NCBI RefSeq assembly: GCF_000429725.1
Contig: NZ_AUCK01000026.1
Span: forward strand, 1-55,043
Origin: Alkalicoccus chagannorensis DSM 18086
GTDB taxonomy: Bacteria; Bacillota; Bacilli; Bacillales; Salisediminibacteriaceae
DNA length: 55,043 nucleotides
Direction: 5' to 3'
A program made the position numbers and the translations under genes. Under the pieces are notes generated by a model, which did no database searches, was not told the origin of the DNA, and saw only the letters and a list, made by a program, of their open reading frames with translations. This document shows, in pieces, positions 34,557 to 43,738 of the stretch. Each line of letters begins with the position of its first letter. The first letter of the stretch is position 1.

Positions 34557-35474
34557 TCAGCGCTTTACATACCGCCTGCCTTTTTTGGCACGATACGCAA
34601 TCAGTGTCATATACGAAAGGGATGCAAACAGGAGACTGACGATAACAGCATGAGACATGGTGGCATAGAGAGTAAAGCCGGTGAAAATAACGACTGCACC
34701 ACTGATCACCTGTGCTGTAATGAGAATAAAGCTGATCACACCGCTGTAGAGGAGCGGCTTATTGAACCGGTAGTTGCGGATCGTTTGAATAAACAGAATC
34801 AGCAGCGTAACGAAGAGCATCCCTGCAGCAAAACGGTGACCCATCTGGAAGAGTACTCTTCCTTCCAATGGAGGGAAAAGCTGTCCATTGCAGAGCGGCC
34901 ATCCGGCACATGCACCCCCGGAACCGGAATGTTTTACGAAAGCTCCAGTGTATACAACCGCGTAGGTGTAAAGAAGGTTGAAAATGATCAATCCCCTGTA
35001 GCCAGTTGTAATAGTCGGAGCCAGCAGGGAAGAGGGTTTGCCGTCTTCAAAGGCCAGAACAGTTAATAAAAAGACGCTGGCAAATGATATGAGGGAGAAG
35101 CCGAAGTGCAGTGCCATCACTGCATCAGACGATCCCCAGACCACGGCTGCAGCTCCGAGCAGTCCCTGGAAGATAATAAAGATAACGGCCAGTGAAGCGA
35201 ATATTTTCGTTTCCTTCAGGTGGGACAGGCGTCGCCAGCTCCAGACTGCATGCGCAATGACCATGATCCCGAGAACACCGGATACAACTCGGTGCGTATA
35301 CTCGATCATCGTTTCAATCGTCGGACTTTCCGGTATAACCTGTCCGTAGCAAAGCGGCCATTCCGGACCGCAGGCATCCCCTGATCCGGTCTGCGTCACG
35401 AGTGCTCCCTGTATAAGGACGAGCAGCATGCCCAGGCTGGTTATTATCCCGTAAAATTTCAGCGTTTTATGCAT
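34557..35474 (-). CDS. ctaA: Haem A synthase
   Basis: A 305-residue, eight-span membrane protein (B. subtilis CtaA 306 aa) that oxidises the C8 methyl of haem O to make haem A. The conserved haem-ligand and loop motifs are visible: EYTHRVVSG (His about 57-62 region), ALHFG, 'GHRFAAG' and SHAV. Two paired-Cys loops appear as GDACGPEWPLCYGQ and 'GGACAGWPLCNGQ'. ATG 35474 gives the usual length; upstream in-frame starts lack homology. It is divergent from ctaB, as in B. subtilis. Confidence 0.96.
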   Translation of the reverse strand: MHKTLKFYGIITSLGMLLVLIQGALVTQTGSGDACGPEWPLCYGQVIPESPTIETMIEYTHRVVSGVLGIMVIAHAVWSWRRLSHLKETKIFASLAVIFIIFQGLLGAAAVVWGSSDAVMALHFGFSLISFASVFLLTVLAFEDGKPSSLLAPTITTGYRGLIIFNLLYTYAVVYTGAFVKHSGSGGACAGWPLCNGQLFPPLEGRVLFQMGHRFAAGMLFVTLLILFIQTIRNYRFNKPLLYSGVISFILITAQVISGAVVIFTGFTLYATMSHAVIVSLLFASLSYMTLIAYRAKKGRRYVKR

Positions 35475-35650
35475 CAAAACCATACCCCTTTTGAAAATTA
35501 TGCTAATATAAAGAATCGCTGCATGCCAGTTCATTTTATCACGTTTTCATTGGTGCTTCCTTTATGATATAGCAAATCCCGAATGAAAAAATCAATTTCA
35601 CGTGATTGTCACATATCATAAAAGTGTCAAAGGAAGTAAGAAAAAATGTG

Positions 35651-35679
35651 ATGAAAAACGCAGGGTGTTCCTTTATAAT
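35651..35679 (+). promoter_or_regulatory. Possible promoter of the ctaB-ctaF operon
   Basis: A perfect TATAAT (35674-35679) with a weak -35 ATGAAA at 17 bp. The leader to ctaB is about 140 nt. The short reading frame inside it (35680-35793) has no SD. No clear ResD, CcpA or Rex site was recognised in the 349-bp ctaA-ctaB gap. Confidence 0.5.
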
Positions 35680-35823
35680 ATGAATGAGCGGTGCAAACTG
35701 TCGTCTTTTTTGCTGTGCGCGGGAAAGAAAGAGTCATTTTCAGAGGATAATGTCTTCTCCTCGGCTCTGAACGGCATCATGCATGCAGCATAACTGATGA
35801 TCGACACAGGGGGTGAAAGAAAC

Positions 35824-36762
35824 ATGAGTAAACTGAATACAATATCTTCAGCAGAAACATCGTTGACGGATGTTCATACAGAAAAAGAATCAGAAGTGTC
35901 TGTGAGCTGGAGAGATTATGTGACTATTTCGAAAACCGGAATAGTGATGTCCAATCTTATAACGACGTTTGCAGGGCTGTTTTTGGCTGCGTATTATACC
36001 GAAGCCGCGCTTGCCTTCGTTCTGCTTACAGGTTTCTTCGCGCTAACCGGTTCGGCTCTGATTATCGCAGGTGGCTGTGCGCTCAATAACTACATTGACC
36101 GCGACATTGACCACAAAATGGAACGGACGAAAGACCGGCCGACGGTAAGCGGTGTTCTGTCTGGAAAACAGACGCTCACGTACGGACTTGCTGCATCGAT
36201 TGCAGGAACTGCACTGCTGGCAGCGGCTTCTCCGATGGCTGCTTTTATCGGAGTCATTGGTCTCTTTATTTACGTTGTTCTTTATTCTATGTGGACAAAG
36301 CGGACAACCACGCTGAACACCATTGTAGGTAGTTTCGCGGGTGCAGTACCGCCGCTGATCGGTTGGGCGGCAGTAGATCCCGGGCTTCATCCCTATGCCT
36401 GGTCTCTCTTTCTGATAATGTTCATCTGGCAGCCGCCGCATTTTCTCGCACTGGCGATGAGAAGAGTAGAGGAGTACCGTGAGGCTGGAATCCCAATGCT
36501 TCCCGTAGTCGCCGGCTTTGAGGTGACGAAGAGGCAGATCATCTGGTATGTAGCGGCATTGATTCCCGTATCCCTGCTCATAGCTGATTTCGGTGTAGTC
36601 TACACTATTGCAGCCCTGATTCTAGGGTTTGGCTGGCTGATTTACGGCTTGAAGGGCCTGAGGGCAGAAGATGACAAAAAATGGGCGACCGGTATGTTTA
36701 TCTATTCTCTGAACTACCTCACCATTTTGTTTGCATTGATGGTTATTGTTCATATGTTTTAA
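35824..36762 (+). CDS. ctaB: Protohaem IX farnesyltransferase (haem O synthase)
   Basis: A 312-residue UbiA-family membrane prenyltransferase that adds a farnesyl group to haem B. The diagnostic '[19 protein letters not shown]' (about 94-112) holds the DxxxD-type prenyl-diphosphate site, followed by [22 protein letters not shown] soluble N-terminal extension of about 35 residues precedes nine hydrophobic segments. ATG 35824 (SD GGGGGTGAAAG) is preferred to an upstream start at 35797. ctaC follows after 32 nt. Confidence 0.96.
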   Translation: MSKLNTISSAETSLTDVHTEKESEVSVSWRDYVTISKTGIVMSNLITTFAGLFLAAYYTEAALAFVLLTGFFALTGSALIIAGGCALNNYIDRDIDHKMERTKDRPTVSGVLSGKQTLTYGLAASIAGTALLAAASPMAAFIGVIGLFIYVVLYSMWTKRTTTLNTIVGSFAGAVPPLIGWAAVDPGLHPYAWSLFLIMFIWQPPHFLALAMRRVEEYREAGIPMLPVVAGFEVTKRQIIWYVAALIPVSLLIADFGVVYTIAALILGFGWLIYGLKGLRAEDDKKWATGMFIYSLNYLTILFALMVIVHMF

Positions 36763-36794
36763 AAAACAAAAAAGAAAGTGGGGTTTCCGACACG

Positions 36795-37838
36795 ATGAAG
36801 CATTTCATGCGACTCCTTCCATTTTCGCTGATCCTGTTACTGGCAGGATGCGGGATGGAAAACTTATCCGCTCTCGATCCACGTGGTCCTGTAGCCGAAA
36901 TGCAGTTCGATCTGATCATGCTCTCTACATATGTCATGATCTTCGTGATGGTCGTTGTATTTTCCATCTACATCTACGTTCTGCTGCGCTTCCGTGAACG
37001 TCCTGGTGATACGCACATTCCTGAGCAGGTCCACGGTAACCGTGCCCTGGAATTTATCTGGACGACGATCCCAATTCTACTGCTCTTGATCCTTGCGATC
37101 CCGAACGTGATGGATACGTTCACACTTGCAGACACTAGTGCTCCAACCGAGGGTGAAGGTGTAGAAGAGGAAGAAGAAGACGTTTTGAATGTCGAAGTTC
37201 ACGCGCACCAGTTCTGGTGGGAATTCATCTATCCGGACCATGATATCAACGCAGGTCAGGAAATGTACATTCCTACAGACACACGGGTGAACGTCGAACT
37301 GCACGCGAGCGATGTCATCCATTCCTTCTGGGTGCCGGCACTCGCTGGTAAAATGGACAACGTTCCCGGCATTGAAAATGAAATGTGGTTTGAAGCACCG
37401 GATGAAGGCGTTTACTTCGGTAAATGTACGGAAATCTGTGGTGCGTCACACTGGCTCATGGACTTTAAAGTGATCGCCGTAGACGAAGGGACGTTCAGCG
37501 TGTGGGCAGAAAACATGGCTGAACCGGATCCGGAAATCGTCGAAGGTGAAGGCGAAGTAGCTGCTCAGGGCCGTGAAGTTTTTGAAGGCAACTGCATCAA
37601 CTGTCACGCTGTCGGTGATGAAGGCGGCGCGCAGGGGCCGAACATGACGAACTACGGAGAACGGGAAGTGGTAGCTGGATTCCTCGATTATACAGAAGAG
37701 AATCTCTACGACTGGATCCGTGATCCTGATGCATTGAAGCCAGACAATGAAATGCCCGGCTTTGACGAAAGCGCCATTTCTGACGATGAAATGGATGCGC
37801 TGATTGAATATATCGGTCAGCAGCGAGTACTGGATTAA
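36795..37838 (+). CDS. ctaC: Cytochrome c oxidase subunit II (caa3-type, with cytochrome c domain)
   Basis: A 347-residue lipoprotein subunit. The signal peptide ends in lipobox LAGC. Two transmembrane helices follow (about 38-65 and 80-105). The CuA domain carries 'HSFWVPALAGKMDNVPG' and CTEICGASHWLM (the Cys-Cys-His-Met ligands). A fused C-terminal cytochrome c has the haem site CINCH (about 273-277) and a likely Met ligand in NEMPGF. It receives electrons outside the membrane and passes them to CtaD. A short Glu-run linker (VEEEEEDVL) precedes the CuA domain. Confidence 0.97.
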   Translation: MKHFMRLLPFSLILLLAGCGMENLSALDPRGPVAEMQFDLIMLSTYVMIFVMVVVFSIYIYVLLRFRERPGDTHIPEQVHGNRALEFIWTTIPILLLLILAIPNVMDTFTLADTSAPTEGEGVEEEEEDVLNVEVHAHQFWWEFIYPDHDINAGQEMYIPTDTRVNVELHASDVIHSFWVPALAGKMDNVPGIENEMWFEAPDEGVYFGKCTEICGASHWLMDFKVIAVDEGTFSVWAENMAEPDPEIVEGEGEVAAQGREVFEGNCINCHAVGDEGGAQGPNMTNYGEREVVAGFLDYTEENLYDWIRDPDALKPDNEMPGFDESAISDDEMDALIEYIGQQRVLD

Positions 37839-37864
37839 CTATCAGATAAAGGAGGTTATCTCAC

Positions 37865-39700
37865 GTGTCAAACAGCAGTACGTCGAAAAAAAGCGTACTC
37901 TGGGACTGGCTGACAACGGTCGACCATAAGAAGATCGGTATCATGTACTTCTTCGGCGGCCTTTTCTTCTTCACAATAGCCGGGCTGGAAGCGATGCTTA
38001 TGCGTATCCAGCTTATGTTCCCGGAAATGAGCTTTTTACATGAACAAACGTATAATGAAGTACTTACGATGCACGGAACCACGATGCTGTTTCTTGCAGC
38101 GATGCCGTTATTCTTCGCTTTTATGAACTTTGTCGTTCCACTGCAGATCGGTGCACGGGATGTTGCTTTCCCGTTCATCAACTCACTAGGGTTCTGGCTG
38201 TTCCTGTTTGGTGGACTTCTACTGAACCTCAGCTGGTTCACTGGTGGAGCCCCGGACGCAGGGTGGACGGCTTATGCACCGCTCTCGACAACATCAGCAG
38301 GGCACGGGCTCGATTATTACATCATGGGCTTGCAGGTCAGTGGTGCCGGAACCTTAATGTCGGGTATTAACTTTCTTGTAACAATCGTGAACATGCGTGC
38401 ACCGGGTATGAGCATGATGAGAATGCCGCTGTTCACCTGGACTACATTTGTAACGTCCATGCTGATCCTCTTTGCTTTCCCGGCACTGACTGTAGGTCTG
38501 CTTCTGCTGATGATGGACCGTATATTCGGAGGAGCTTTCTTCGATGTTGCAATGGGTGGTAATGTTGTGATTTATCAGCACTTATTCTGGATCTTCGGCC
38601 ACCCGGAAGTATATATTCTGATTCTGCCGGCTTTCGGTATCTTCTCTGAGGTTATATCGACCTTTGCGAAGAAACGTCTTTTCGGCTACTCCGCGATGGT
38701 GTTTGCAACCATGATCATCGGTTTTCTTGGTTTCATGGTTTGGGCGCACCACATGTTCACAGTTGGTATGGGTCCTATCGCCAACGCCATCTTTGCCGTA
38801 GCAACCATGGCAATTGCAGTACCTACTGGAATCAAGATATTCAACTGGCTGTTAACCCTCTGGGGCGGAAGAATCCGCTTTACGGTAGCGAATCTCTTTG
38901 CACTGGCCTTCATTCCATCCTTTGTTATGGGTGGTGTCACCGGGGTACAGCTGGCAATGAGTGCTGCTGACTATCAGTTCCACGACACGTATTTCGTAGT
39001 AGCACACTTCCACTACGTGATTATTGGTGGTTCTGTATTCGGTATCTTCTCTGCTACATTCTACTGGTGGCCGAAGATGTTTGGGTACCGTCTCAGTGAA
39101 TCCCTCGGCCGCTGGTTCTTCTGGCTGTTCCTGATCGGTTTCCATCTGACATTCTTTGTCCAGCACTTCCTTGGACTGATCGGTATGCCTCGTCGTGTGG
39201 CATCCTACCTCGACGGACAGGGATTAAATGAAATGAACTTTATCAGCTCTATGGGTGCATTCATGATGGCATTTGCCTTTATTCTTCTTGTCATTAACGT
39301 ATTCGTATCCAGAAAGAATACAGATGATGTGCAGGATCCGTGGGATGGTCGAACACTTGAGTGGGCAACCACATCACCGGTTCAGGAGTATAACTTTGCT
39401 CAGACACCGCTTGTACGTGAACTCGATGCATTCTGGCATGAAAAGCAGTTCGGTGATGGACGAATGAAGGCTGCAGAACCACTGGATGATATCCACATGC
39501 CAAATGGGTCGATTCTGCCTATCATCATCACAACCGGGCTGACAGTAGCAAGTTTCGGCGTTATCTATTCGACGTGGTCTATCATCATCCTTGGTCTTCT
39601 GATCAACTTCGGAGCGATGTTTGTCCGCTCGATTAAGGAAGATCACGGCTATCACATTCCAGTATCGGAAATTAAGCGCGAACAGGGGGAGGGTAAATAA
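37865..39700 (+). CDS. ctaD: Cytochrome c oxidase subunit I
   Basis: A 611-residue, about 12-to-14-span haem-copper oxidase subunit. Haem and CuB ligands are visible: LTMHGTTML (low-spin haem His), '[15 protein letters not shown]' (CuB His and the cross-linked Tyr) and [13 protein letters not shown] (haem a3 and haem a His). It reduces O2 to water and pumps protons. GTG start 37865 with SD AAAGGAGG. Its TAA overlaps the A of the ctaE ATG. Length is close to B. subtilis CtaD (622 aa). Confidence 0.98.
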   Translation: MSNSSTSKKSVLWDWLTTVDHKKIGIMYFFGGLFFFTIAGLEAMLMRIQLMFPEMSFLHEQTYNEVLTMHGTTMLFLAAMPLFFAFMNFVVPLQIGARDVAFPFINSLGFWLFLFGGLLLNLSWFTGGAPDAGWTAYAPLSTTSAGHGLDYYIMGLQVSGAGTLMSGINFLVTIVNMRAPGMSMMRMPLFTWTTFVTSMLILFAFPALTVGLLLLMMDRIFGGAFFDVAMGGNVVIYQHLFWIFGHPEVYILILPAFGIFSEVISTFAKKRLFGYSAMVFATMIIGFLGFMVWAHHMFTVGMGPIANAIFAVATMAIAVPTGIKIFNWLLTLWGGRIRFTVANLFALAFIPSFVMGGVTGVQLAMSAADYQFHDTYFVVAHFHYVIIGGSVFGIFSATFYWWPKMFGYRLSESLGRWFFWLFLIGFHLTFFVQHFLGLIGMPRRVASYLDGQGLNEMNFISSMGAFMMAFAFILLVINVFVSRKNTDDVQDPWDGRTLEWATTSPVQEYNFAQTPLVRELDAFWHEKQFGDGRMKAAEPLDDIHMPNGSILPIIITTGLTVASFGVIYSTWSIIILGLLINFGAMFVRSIKEDHGYHIPVSEIKREQGEGK

Positions 39701-40320
39701 TGGCAGATCAACATGCAGCAGCCAACCAGCCCCTGCCGGCAAATCCGGAAAAAGCGACGCTGGAAGGCCGTAATAAGTATCTCGGTTTCTGGTTCTTCCT
39801 TGGTGGTGAGACAGTCTTGTTCGGCTCCCTTTTCGGTGCATACCTCGGTTTAAGAGGTAGTACGGAAGGGGCGCCCGGACCAGATGAACTGTTCCACCTG
39901 GACCTTGTTTTTATCATGACAATGATTCTATTGACGAGTAGTTTGACAAGTGTGTTCGCCGTTATTAATTTAAAACGCGGCCATTTCAAAAAACTGCTTG
40001 TCTGGATGTGGGCGACTGTGGCACTTGGTGCCGCCTTCCTGTCCTTTGAGATTTATGAGTTTTACGAATACTATCATCAGGGACTCGGCTTCACGGTAAG
40101 TGCCTTTGCCTCTTCCTTCTATACGCTCGTAGGAACGCACGGTGCACACGTTGCTTTTGGTGTTGCCTGGATCACGACACTGCTGATCCGATACCGTAAA
40201 TCCGGTATCACGCTGTCCAATGCACCGAAGTTTTATACAGCTGTGCTGTACTGGCACTTTATCGACGTTGTATGGGTGTTTATCTTTACGGTAGTATATC
40301 TTCTTGGAGTAGGAGGTTGA
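39700..40320 (+). CDS. ctaE: Cytochrome c oxidase subunit III
   Basis: A 206-residue protein with five hydrophobic spans, as in short subunit III forms of Bacillus. Typical segments are 'LGFWFFLGGETVLFGSLFGA', 'LVGTHGAHVAFGVAWI' and 'YWHFIDVVWVFIFTVVYL'. It stabilises proton pumping by subunit I. It starts one base inside the ctaD stop. Confidence 0.97.
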   Translation: MADQHAAANQPLPANPEKATLEGRNKYLGFWFFLGGETVLFGSLFGAYLGLRGSTEGAPGPDELFHLDLVFIMTMILLTSSLTSVFAVINLKRGHFKKLLVWMWATVALGAAFLSFEIYEFYEYYHQGLGFTVSAFASSFYTLVGTHGAHVAFGVAWITTLLIRYRKSGITLSNAPKFYTAVLYWHFIDVVWVFIFTVVYLLGVGG

Positions 40321-40324
40321 TCGC

Positions 40325-40669
40325 ATGTCCCACGTAGATCCGAGTGCGCCGCTGGAGGGTAAGCCCTCCAAGGCGACAGAACGGAAGCTGAAAAACGAGG
40401 CAAGAACCCAGATTGTATCGTTTGTGTTTATGATTTTCATCACGTCTACAGCCTTCCTGACGGTGGCAAGTGATGTGATTCCAACCCACTTTGCGATTCC
40501 TTTCATCCTCATGCTTGCCGGTGTGCAGGTCGTTATGCAGCTGTACTATTTCATGCACATGAACGCGAAAGGCAACGGCTGGATAAACGTGATGCTCTGG
40601 AGTGGCATGTTCGTGGCCGCTCTGACTGTTGCAGCGCTCACGGTAATCATTGGAGAAACAAAATTTTAA
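40325..40669 (+). CDS. ctaF: Cytochrome c oxidase subunit IV
   Basis: A 114-residue protein with three hydrophobic spans (about 35-55, 60-80 and 90-110) after a charged N-terminus, the bacterial subunit IVB / quinol-cytochrome oxidase subunit 4 form. 'VVMQLYYFMHMNAKG' is the family signature. The start follows GGAGG with 8-nt spacing. It is the last gene of the operon: the terminator follows at once, and no ctaG is present. Confidence 0.95.
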   Translation: MSHVDPSAPLEGKPSKATERKLKNEARTQIVSFVFMIFITSTAFLTVASDVIPTHFAIPFILMLAGVQVVMQLYYFMHMNAKGNGWINVMLWSGMFVAALTVAALTVIIGETKF

Positions 40670-40701
40670 ACAGATGCCGGGATCGAAATAATCTCGTCAA
40701 A

Positions 40702-40750
40702 AAAAATGGTGTCCGTTATCGTCAATCGATAACGGACACCATTTTGCTTT
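40702..40750 (+). terminator. Terminator of the ctaB-ctaF operon
   Basis: A perfect 19-bp stem (40703-40721 with 40727-40745) with a 5-nt loop; T-rich on both sides, so it may act in both directions. Confidence 0.9.
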
Positions 40751-40825
40751 AAAAAGAGGCATAGGTGCTGCAGACAAAGATGAGAGCCGTGCGGGAGTGC
40801 CCGGCTGCAATGTGCAAGGAAAAAG

Positions 40826-41077
40826 GGTTGTATAATGGATGATAGGGTAGGGATTCATTCCCATGGTATCTTTTCTTCTGTTTCAGGCGGACGCTTGCCC
40901 TCAACGATCCTCGCGTTGCGAACAGGATGTTCGGACGGTGCTTGATCTCTCTGGCGCCGCCCCTCTTCACCACTGATAAGATTTTGTTTTTGTTTTTTAA
41001 AAGAGAATCCTAGGTGCCATTTGAAAAGCGTCTGAGCATGCCTGAGCCTAATTCACCCCAACATGTGAATGGGAACC
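40826..41077 (+). repeat. Family C element, copy C4 (about 252 bp)
   Basis: Left end GGTTGTATAATGGATG; reverse complement of the right end GGTTCCCATTCACATGTTGG. Flanks GGAAAAAG (40818-40825) and GAAAAGAG (41078-41085) match 6 of 8. The core at about 40881-40971 has a TCGC-GTT-GCGA hairpin. The right arm 'GAGCATGCCTGAGCCT' is shared with C1. It fills the gap between ctaF and the permease gene. Confidence 0.7.
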
Positions 41078-41097
41078 GAAAAGAGCTGCCGTCTCGT

Positions 41098-42153
41098 TTA
41101 TATTTTGAAGTTCATCTTGATTAAGCCGGCTTCCCTTGCGCTCGAGAACAAAATCACAAGCAGCGGGCCGAGAATAAACCCGACTGCGCCGAGCAGCATC
41201 AGTCCGATGTAGAGAGAGATGAGGGTCGCAATCGGAGAAAGGCCGATGTGGTGACCCATGACTTTCGGCTCGACGGTTCTCCGAATAGTAAGCAGAATCG
41301 CCGCAAGTATGCCGAGCTGTACAGCCATGGCTGTATCTCCCATAAACAGGACGACAATGGCCCATGGAGCAAGAATCGCAATGGAACCGATAATCGGGAT
41401 GAAGTCGATCAGCCAGATCAAGACAGACATGATGAGGGCCACTTCTGGAGCAATGAATAATAAAGAAACGAACGTTACGATGAAGATAATGATGCTTACC
41501 AGAAACTGTGCCTTGAAAAACCCTAAAATGACCGAAGACAACCGGGAGGACATGAATCTTACTTTTTCCGCTGTCTCCGGCTTGAAATAAGAAAAGGTTT
41601 TGTCCCGGAGCCGGGGCAGATCGAGCAGGAATAAATAAAGAGCAATCAAAAAGACAAGCAGAGACACAATGTACGACGGGATGCTCATGACGACATCTGT
41701 TGCCGCCCCCAAAATGTCCCAGTCCTGCAGCACCTCCCGCTGACGAAACAGCCACTGCGTTACTTCTTCATCCAGCGTATCCACGATATCTTCAGACATA
41801 TGGTCAAACTGCTGACGCAGCGTATCCAGCAGGTTCATCCAGGCAAGGTTAATTTCGTTAATCATGTTCGGCAGGTTCTCAATAAACTGGTTCACCTGTA
41901 TGAGCGCCCGGGTCAGAGCAAAGTAGGCGAGCAGCGATAGAACGGAGACAAAGCTGACAAACACAATAAAAACGGCCATGCTCCGAGATAACCTGAAACG
42001 AAAAACAAGGGATTTAACAGCCGGCGAAAGAAACAGGGCTGTGATGAATGCCAGAATTAAAGGAACTGAGACCGGCAGTATAAAATAAATAACGGCCAGA
42101 GCTGCCAGAATGGCGAGGCCGATTCCTATGTATTTTCTCCATTGATTTGACAA
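41098..42153 (-). CDS. AI-2E family permease (YtvI/PerM-like)
   Basis: A 351-residue membrane protein of the AI-2 exporter/PerM superfamily. The N-terminal pair of helices (about 8-35), a helix near 60-80, a long soluble segment (about 85-155) and five or six C-terminal helices are visible. Family motifs are 'LIWLIDFIPIIGSIAILAPW' and VEPKVMGHHIGLSPIATLISL. Members include Na+/H+ antiporters in halophiles as well as exporters, so the substrate is open. The start is TTG 42153, with GGAG 7 nt upstream. In B. subtilis this locus does not hold such a gene. Confidence 0.85.
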   Translation of the reverse strand: MSNQWRKYIGIGLAILAALAVIYFILPVSVPLILAFITALFLSPAVKSLVFRFRLSRSMAVFIVFVSFVSVLSLLAYFALTRALIQVNQFIENLPNMINEINLAWMNLLDTLRQQFDHMSEDIVDTLDEEVTQWLFRQREVLQDWDILGAATDVVMSIPSYIVSLLVFLIALYLFLLDLPRLRDKTFSYFKPETAEKVRFMSSRLSSVILGFFKAQFLVSIIIFIVTFVSLLFIAPEVALIMSVLIWLIDFIPIIGSIAILAPWAIVVLFMGDTAMAVQLGILAAILLTIRRTVEPKVMGHHIGLSPIATLISLYIGLMLLGAVGFILGPLLVILFSSAREAGLIKMNFKI

Positions 42154-42183
42154 TGCCGGGCTCCTTTCCGTCAGTAGATTGGC

Positions 42184-42230
42184 AGAAAAAAACTTTCGAT
42201 CTTATCCAGGAACGCGAAAAGATCGAAAGT
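42184..42230 (-). terminator. Terminator of yugN
   Basis: ACTTTCGATCTT (42192-42203) pairs with AAGATCGAAAGT (42219-42230); on the minus strand eight T residues follow. Confidence 0.85.
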
Positions 42231-42238
42231 CAGTTTCT

Positions 42239-42595
42239 TCAGCCGATTGCATCTTCCTTAATTTTTTCGCGGATGCTTTCAATCTTCTTCATGCACTTAT
42301 CCACTATACGGTCCGGGAATACTTCATCATACTCCACTCCGTGAGGGTAATAGTGCTTACCAACATACGGATTCATCATGCGTACTTTGGCACTGTCCTT
42401 TGGGATCTCACCTTCGTGGACATGAGCCGGTACCCGGAAATAGTACGTTTCCTTCCGCACCTCATCCACGATCTTATAATCATATGTGATGCGTTCGTAA
42501 TCCCACTGGCAGTCAAAACCTTCGCTCTGCATAATCTCGTCTAAATCGGCGAAATTAATCAACGTTTCATTCAGTGCTGATTGTTCAAACTTCAT
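42239..42595 (-). CDS. yugN: YugN-like family protein
   Basis: A 118-residue acidic protein of the YugN-like family. Recognisable blocks are 'LDEIMQSEGFDCQWDYERIT', 'YYFRVPAHVHEGEIP' and 'NPYVGKHYYPHGVEYDEVFP'. It has the fold of a small glucose-6-phosphate isomerase-associated protein in Bacillus; function unknown. ATG 42595 follows GAGGAGG. It has its own promoter and terminator. Confidence 0.85.
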   Translation of the reverse strand: MKFEQSALNETLINFADLDEIMQSEGFDCQWDYERITYDYKIVDEVRKETYYFRVPAHVHEGEIPKDSAKVRMMNPYVGKHYYPHGVEYDEVFPDRIVDKCMKKIESIREKIKEDAIG

Positions 42596-42635
42596 ACAGG
42601 TTCCTCCTCGCTGCAATGTAACTTGTCCACTATTT

Positions 42636-42664
42636 ATCTTATTATGAATCGGGGTCAGTTGCAA
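42636..42664 (-). promoter_or_regulatory. Promoter of yugN
   Basis: TTGCAA (42659-42664), 17 bp, TAAGAT (42636-42641) on the minus strand. Confidence 0.65.
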
Positions 42665-42775
42665 CGCAGAAGCAGTGATTTCCCTGTTTTGTTTCCATAG
42701 TGTCAACGCACCGTCACAATCAGGCAGAAAATCCAGGTGCGAGAAGATATTATCACCTCCTGCAGGAGATCAGCT

Positions 42776-42804
42776 TTTCCGACCGGGGTAGTGCATGCTA
42801 TAAT
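42776..42804 (+). promoter_or_regulatory. Extended -10 promoter of ylbF-ylbG
   Basis: TGC-TATAAT (-10 at 42799-42804) with a weak -35 TTTCCG at 17 bp. The start codon is 21 nt downstream. Confidence 0.6.
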
Positions 42805-42825
42805 GACAGTGGAGGTGAGGTCTAC

Positions 42826-43269
42826 ATGATGACAATGACCGACATATCCCTCGTGCAGACGGCTCAGGATATGAGCGAAAAAATCACATCATCTGAATTA
42901 TTTCAGGAGTATATAGAAGCCAAGCTGGAAGTACAGCAGAATACGGACCTTCAGAGAAGGCTGCAGGAATTTCAGCAGCTGAAGGAACAGTATGATGAGG
43001 TGCAGCGATTCGGGAAATATCATCCCGAATTCAAGGAGATCACGAAGCGGGTCCGGGAATACAAACGAGAGCTCGATACCGACCCCGTCGTTGCTTCGTT
43101 TAAAGAAAAAGAGAAAGAACTGCATGAAATGCTGAGTGAAATCAGCCAGATGTTTGCCGGTGAGGTTTCCCCCAATATTAAAGTTCCGACTGGGAACCCG
43201 TTTTTCGACGCCCAGCAGTCTTCCTGCAGCGGCGGCTGTGGTTCAGGCGGAAGCTGCGGATGCAGCTGA
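42826..43269 (+). CDS. ylbF: YlbF, regulator of RNase Y (Y-complex subunit)
   Basis: A 147-residue helical protein of the YlbF/YmcA family (Com_YlbF). Long charged helices (about 15-110; 'LEVQQNTDLQRRLQEFQQLK', 'FKEITKRVREYKRELDTDPV') are followed by a C-terminal tail rich in Gly and Cys (SSCSGGCGSGGSCGCS, four Cys). In B. subtilis YlbF, YmcA and YaaT form a complex that binds Fe-S clusters and directs RNase Y to mRNA; the tail Cys would suit cluster binding. ATG 42826 is the first of two tandem ATGs. Linked to ylbG 15 nt downstream. Confidence 0.92.
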   Translation: MMTMTDISLVQTAQDMSEKITSSELFQEYIEAKLEVQQNTDLQRRLQEFQQLKEQYDEVQRFGKYHPEFKEITKRVREYKRELDTDPVVASFKEKEKELHEMLSEISQMFAGEVSPNIKVPTGNPFFDAQQSSCSGGCGSGGSCGCS

Positions 43270-43284
43270 TAAGGAGGAATATGG

Positions 43285-43563
43285 ATGATTGGCACAAAGC
43301 GTGTCGGCCTGGCGGTCTATATTAAATCACTAAAACAGGTGAAACAGCTGAAGCAGTACGGCCATGTGCATTACGCTTCGAGAAAAATGAAGTACGTGAT
43401 CCTGTACTGTAACGTAGCTGATGCAGAAAGAATAGCTGCATCTCTCGAGAAAATGCCGTACGTCAAAGAAGTAAAAATGTCTATGAGACCCTGGGTGAAA
43501 ACCGAGTATGAAGGCTTTGTTCCGAAAGAGGAAAAGAAGGCCGATTACAAGATGGGCTTGTAG
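43285..43563 (+). CDS. ylbG: UPF0298 family protein YlbG
   Basis: A 92-residue protein of UPF0298. Typical start 'KRVGLAVYIKSLKQVKQLKQ', then GHVHYASRKMKYVILYCN and 'MSMRPWVKTEYEG'. Ferredoxin-like small cytoplasmic protein of unknown function that always accompanies ylbF. SD AAGGAGGAATATGG. It ends at the 43642 terminator. Confidence 0.93.
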   Translation: MIGTKRVGLAVYIKSLKQVKQLKQYGHVHYASRKMKYVILYCNVADAERIAASLEKMPYVKEVKMSMRPWVKTEYEGFVPKEEKKADYKMGL

Positions 43564-43641
43564 CACCGTCATTTATGGGAGCCGCTGAAGCAGGTGGAGT
43601 TCTTTTTGAGCGGCATGAAAGCAGAACATAAACGGAATAAC

Positions 43642-43675
43642 CGCGCCGGAAGTGTGTCATCTTCCGGCGCGTTTT
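43642..43675 (+). terminator. Terminator of ylbF-ylbG
   Basis: CGCGCCGGAAG (43642-43652) pairs perfectly with CTTCCGGCGCG (43661-43671), then TTTT. Confidence 0.85.
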
Positions 43676-43738
43676 GTCCGGAATGAGGGCCGTACGGAAC
43701 CGCGGCGCTCTTCACGATAAACAAAGAGGTGCAGAATT

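Noticed and set aside
35680-35793. Possible leader peptide before ctaB
   Set aside because: The ATG is almost at the predicted transcription start and has no SD; the sequence shows no attenuator pairing.
35475-35823. ResD, Rex or CcpA sites in the ctaA-ctaB gap
   Set aside because: Only loose TGTGA/TCACA fragments were seen, none with proper spacing or symmetry.
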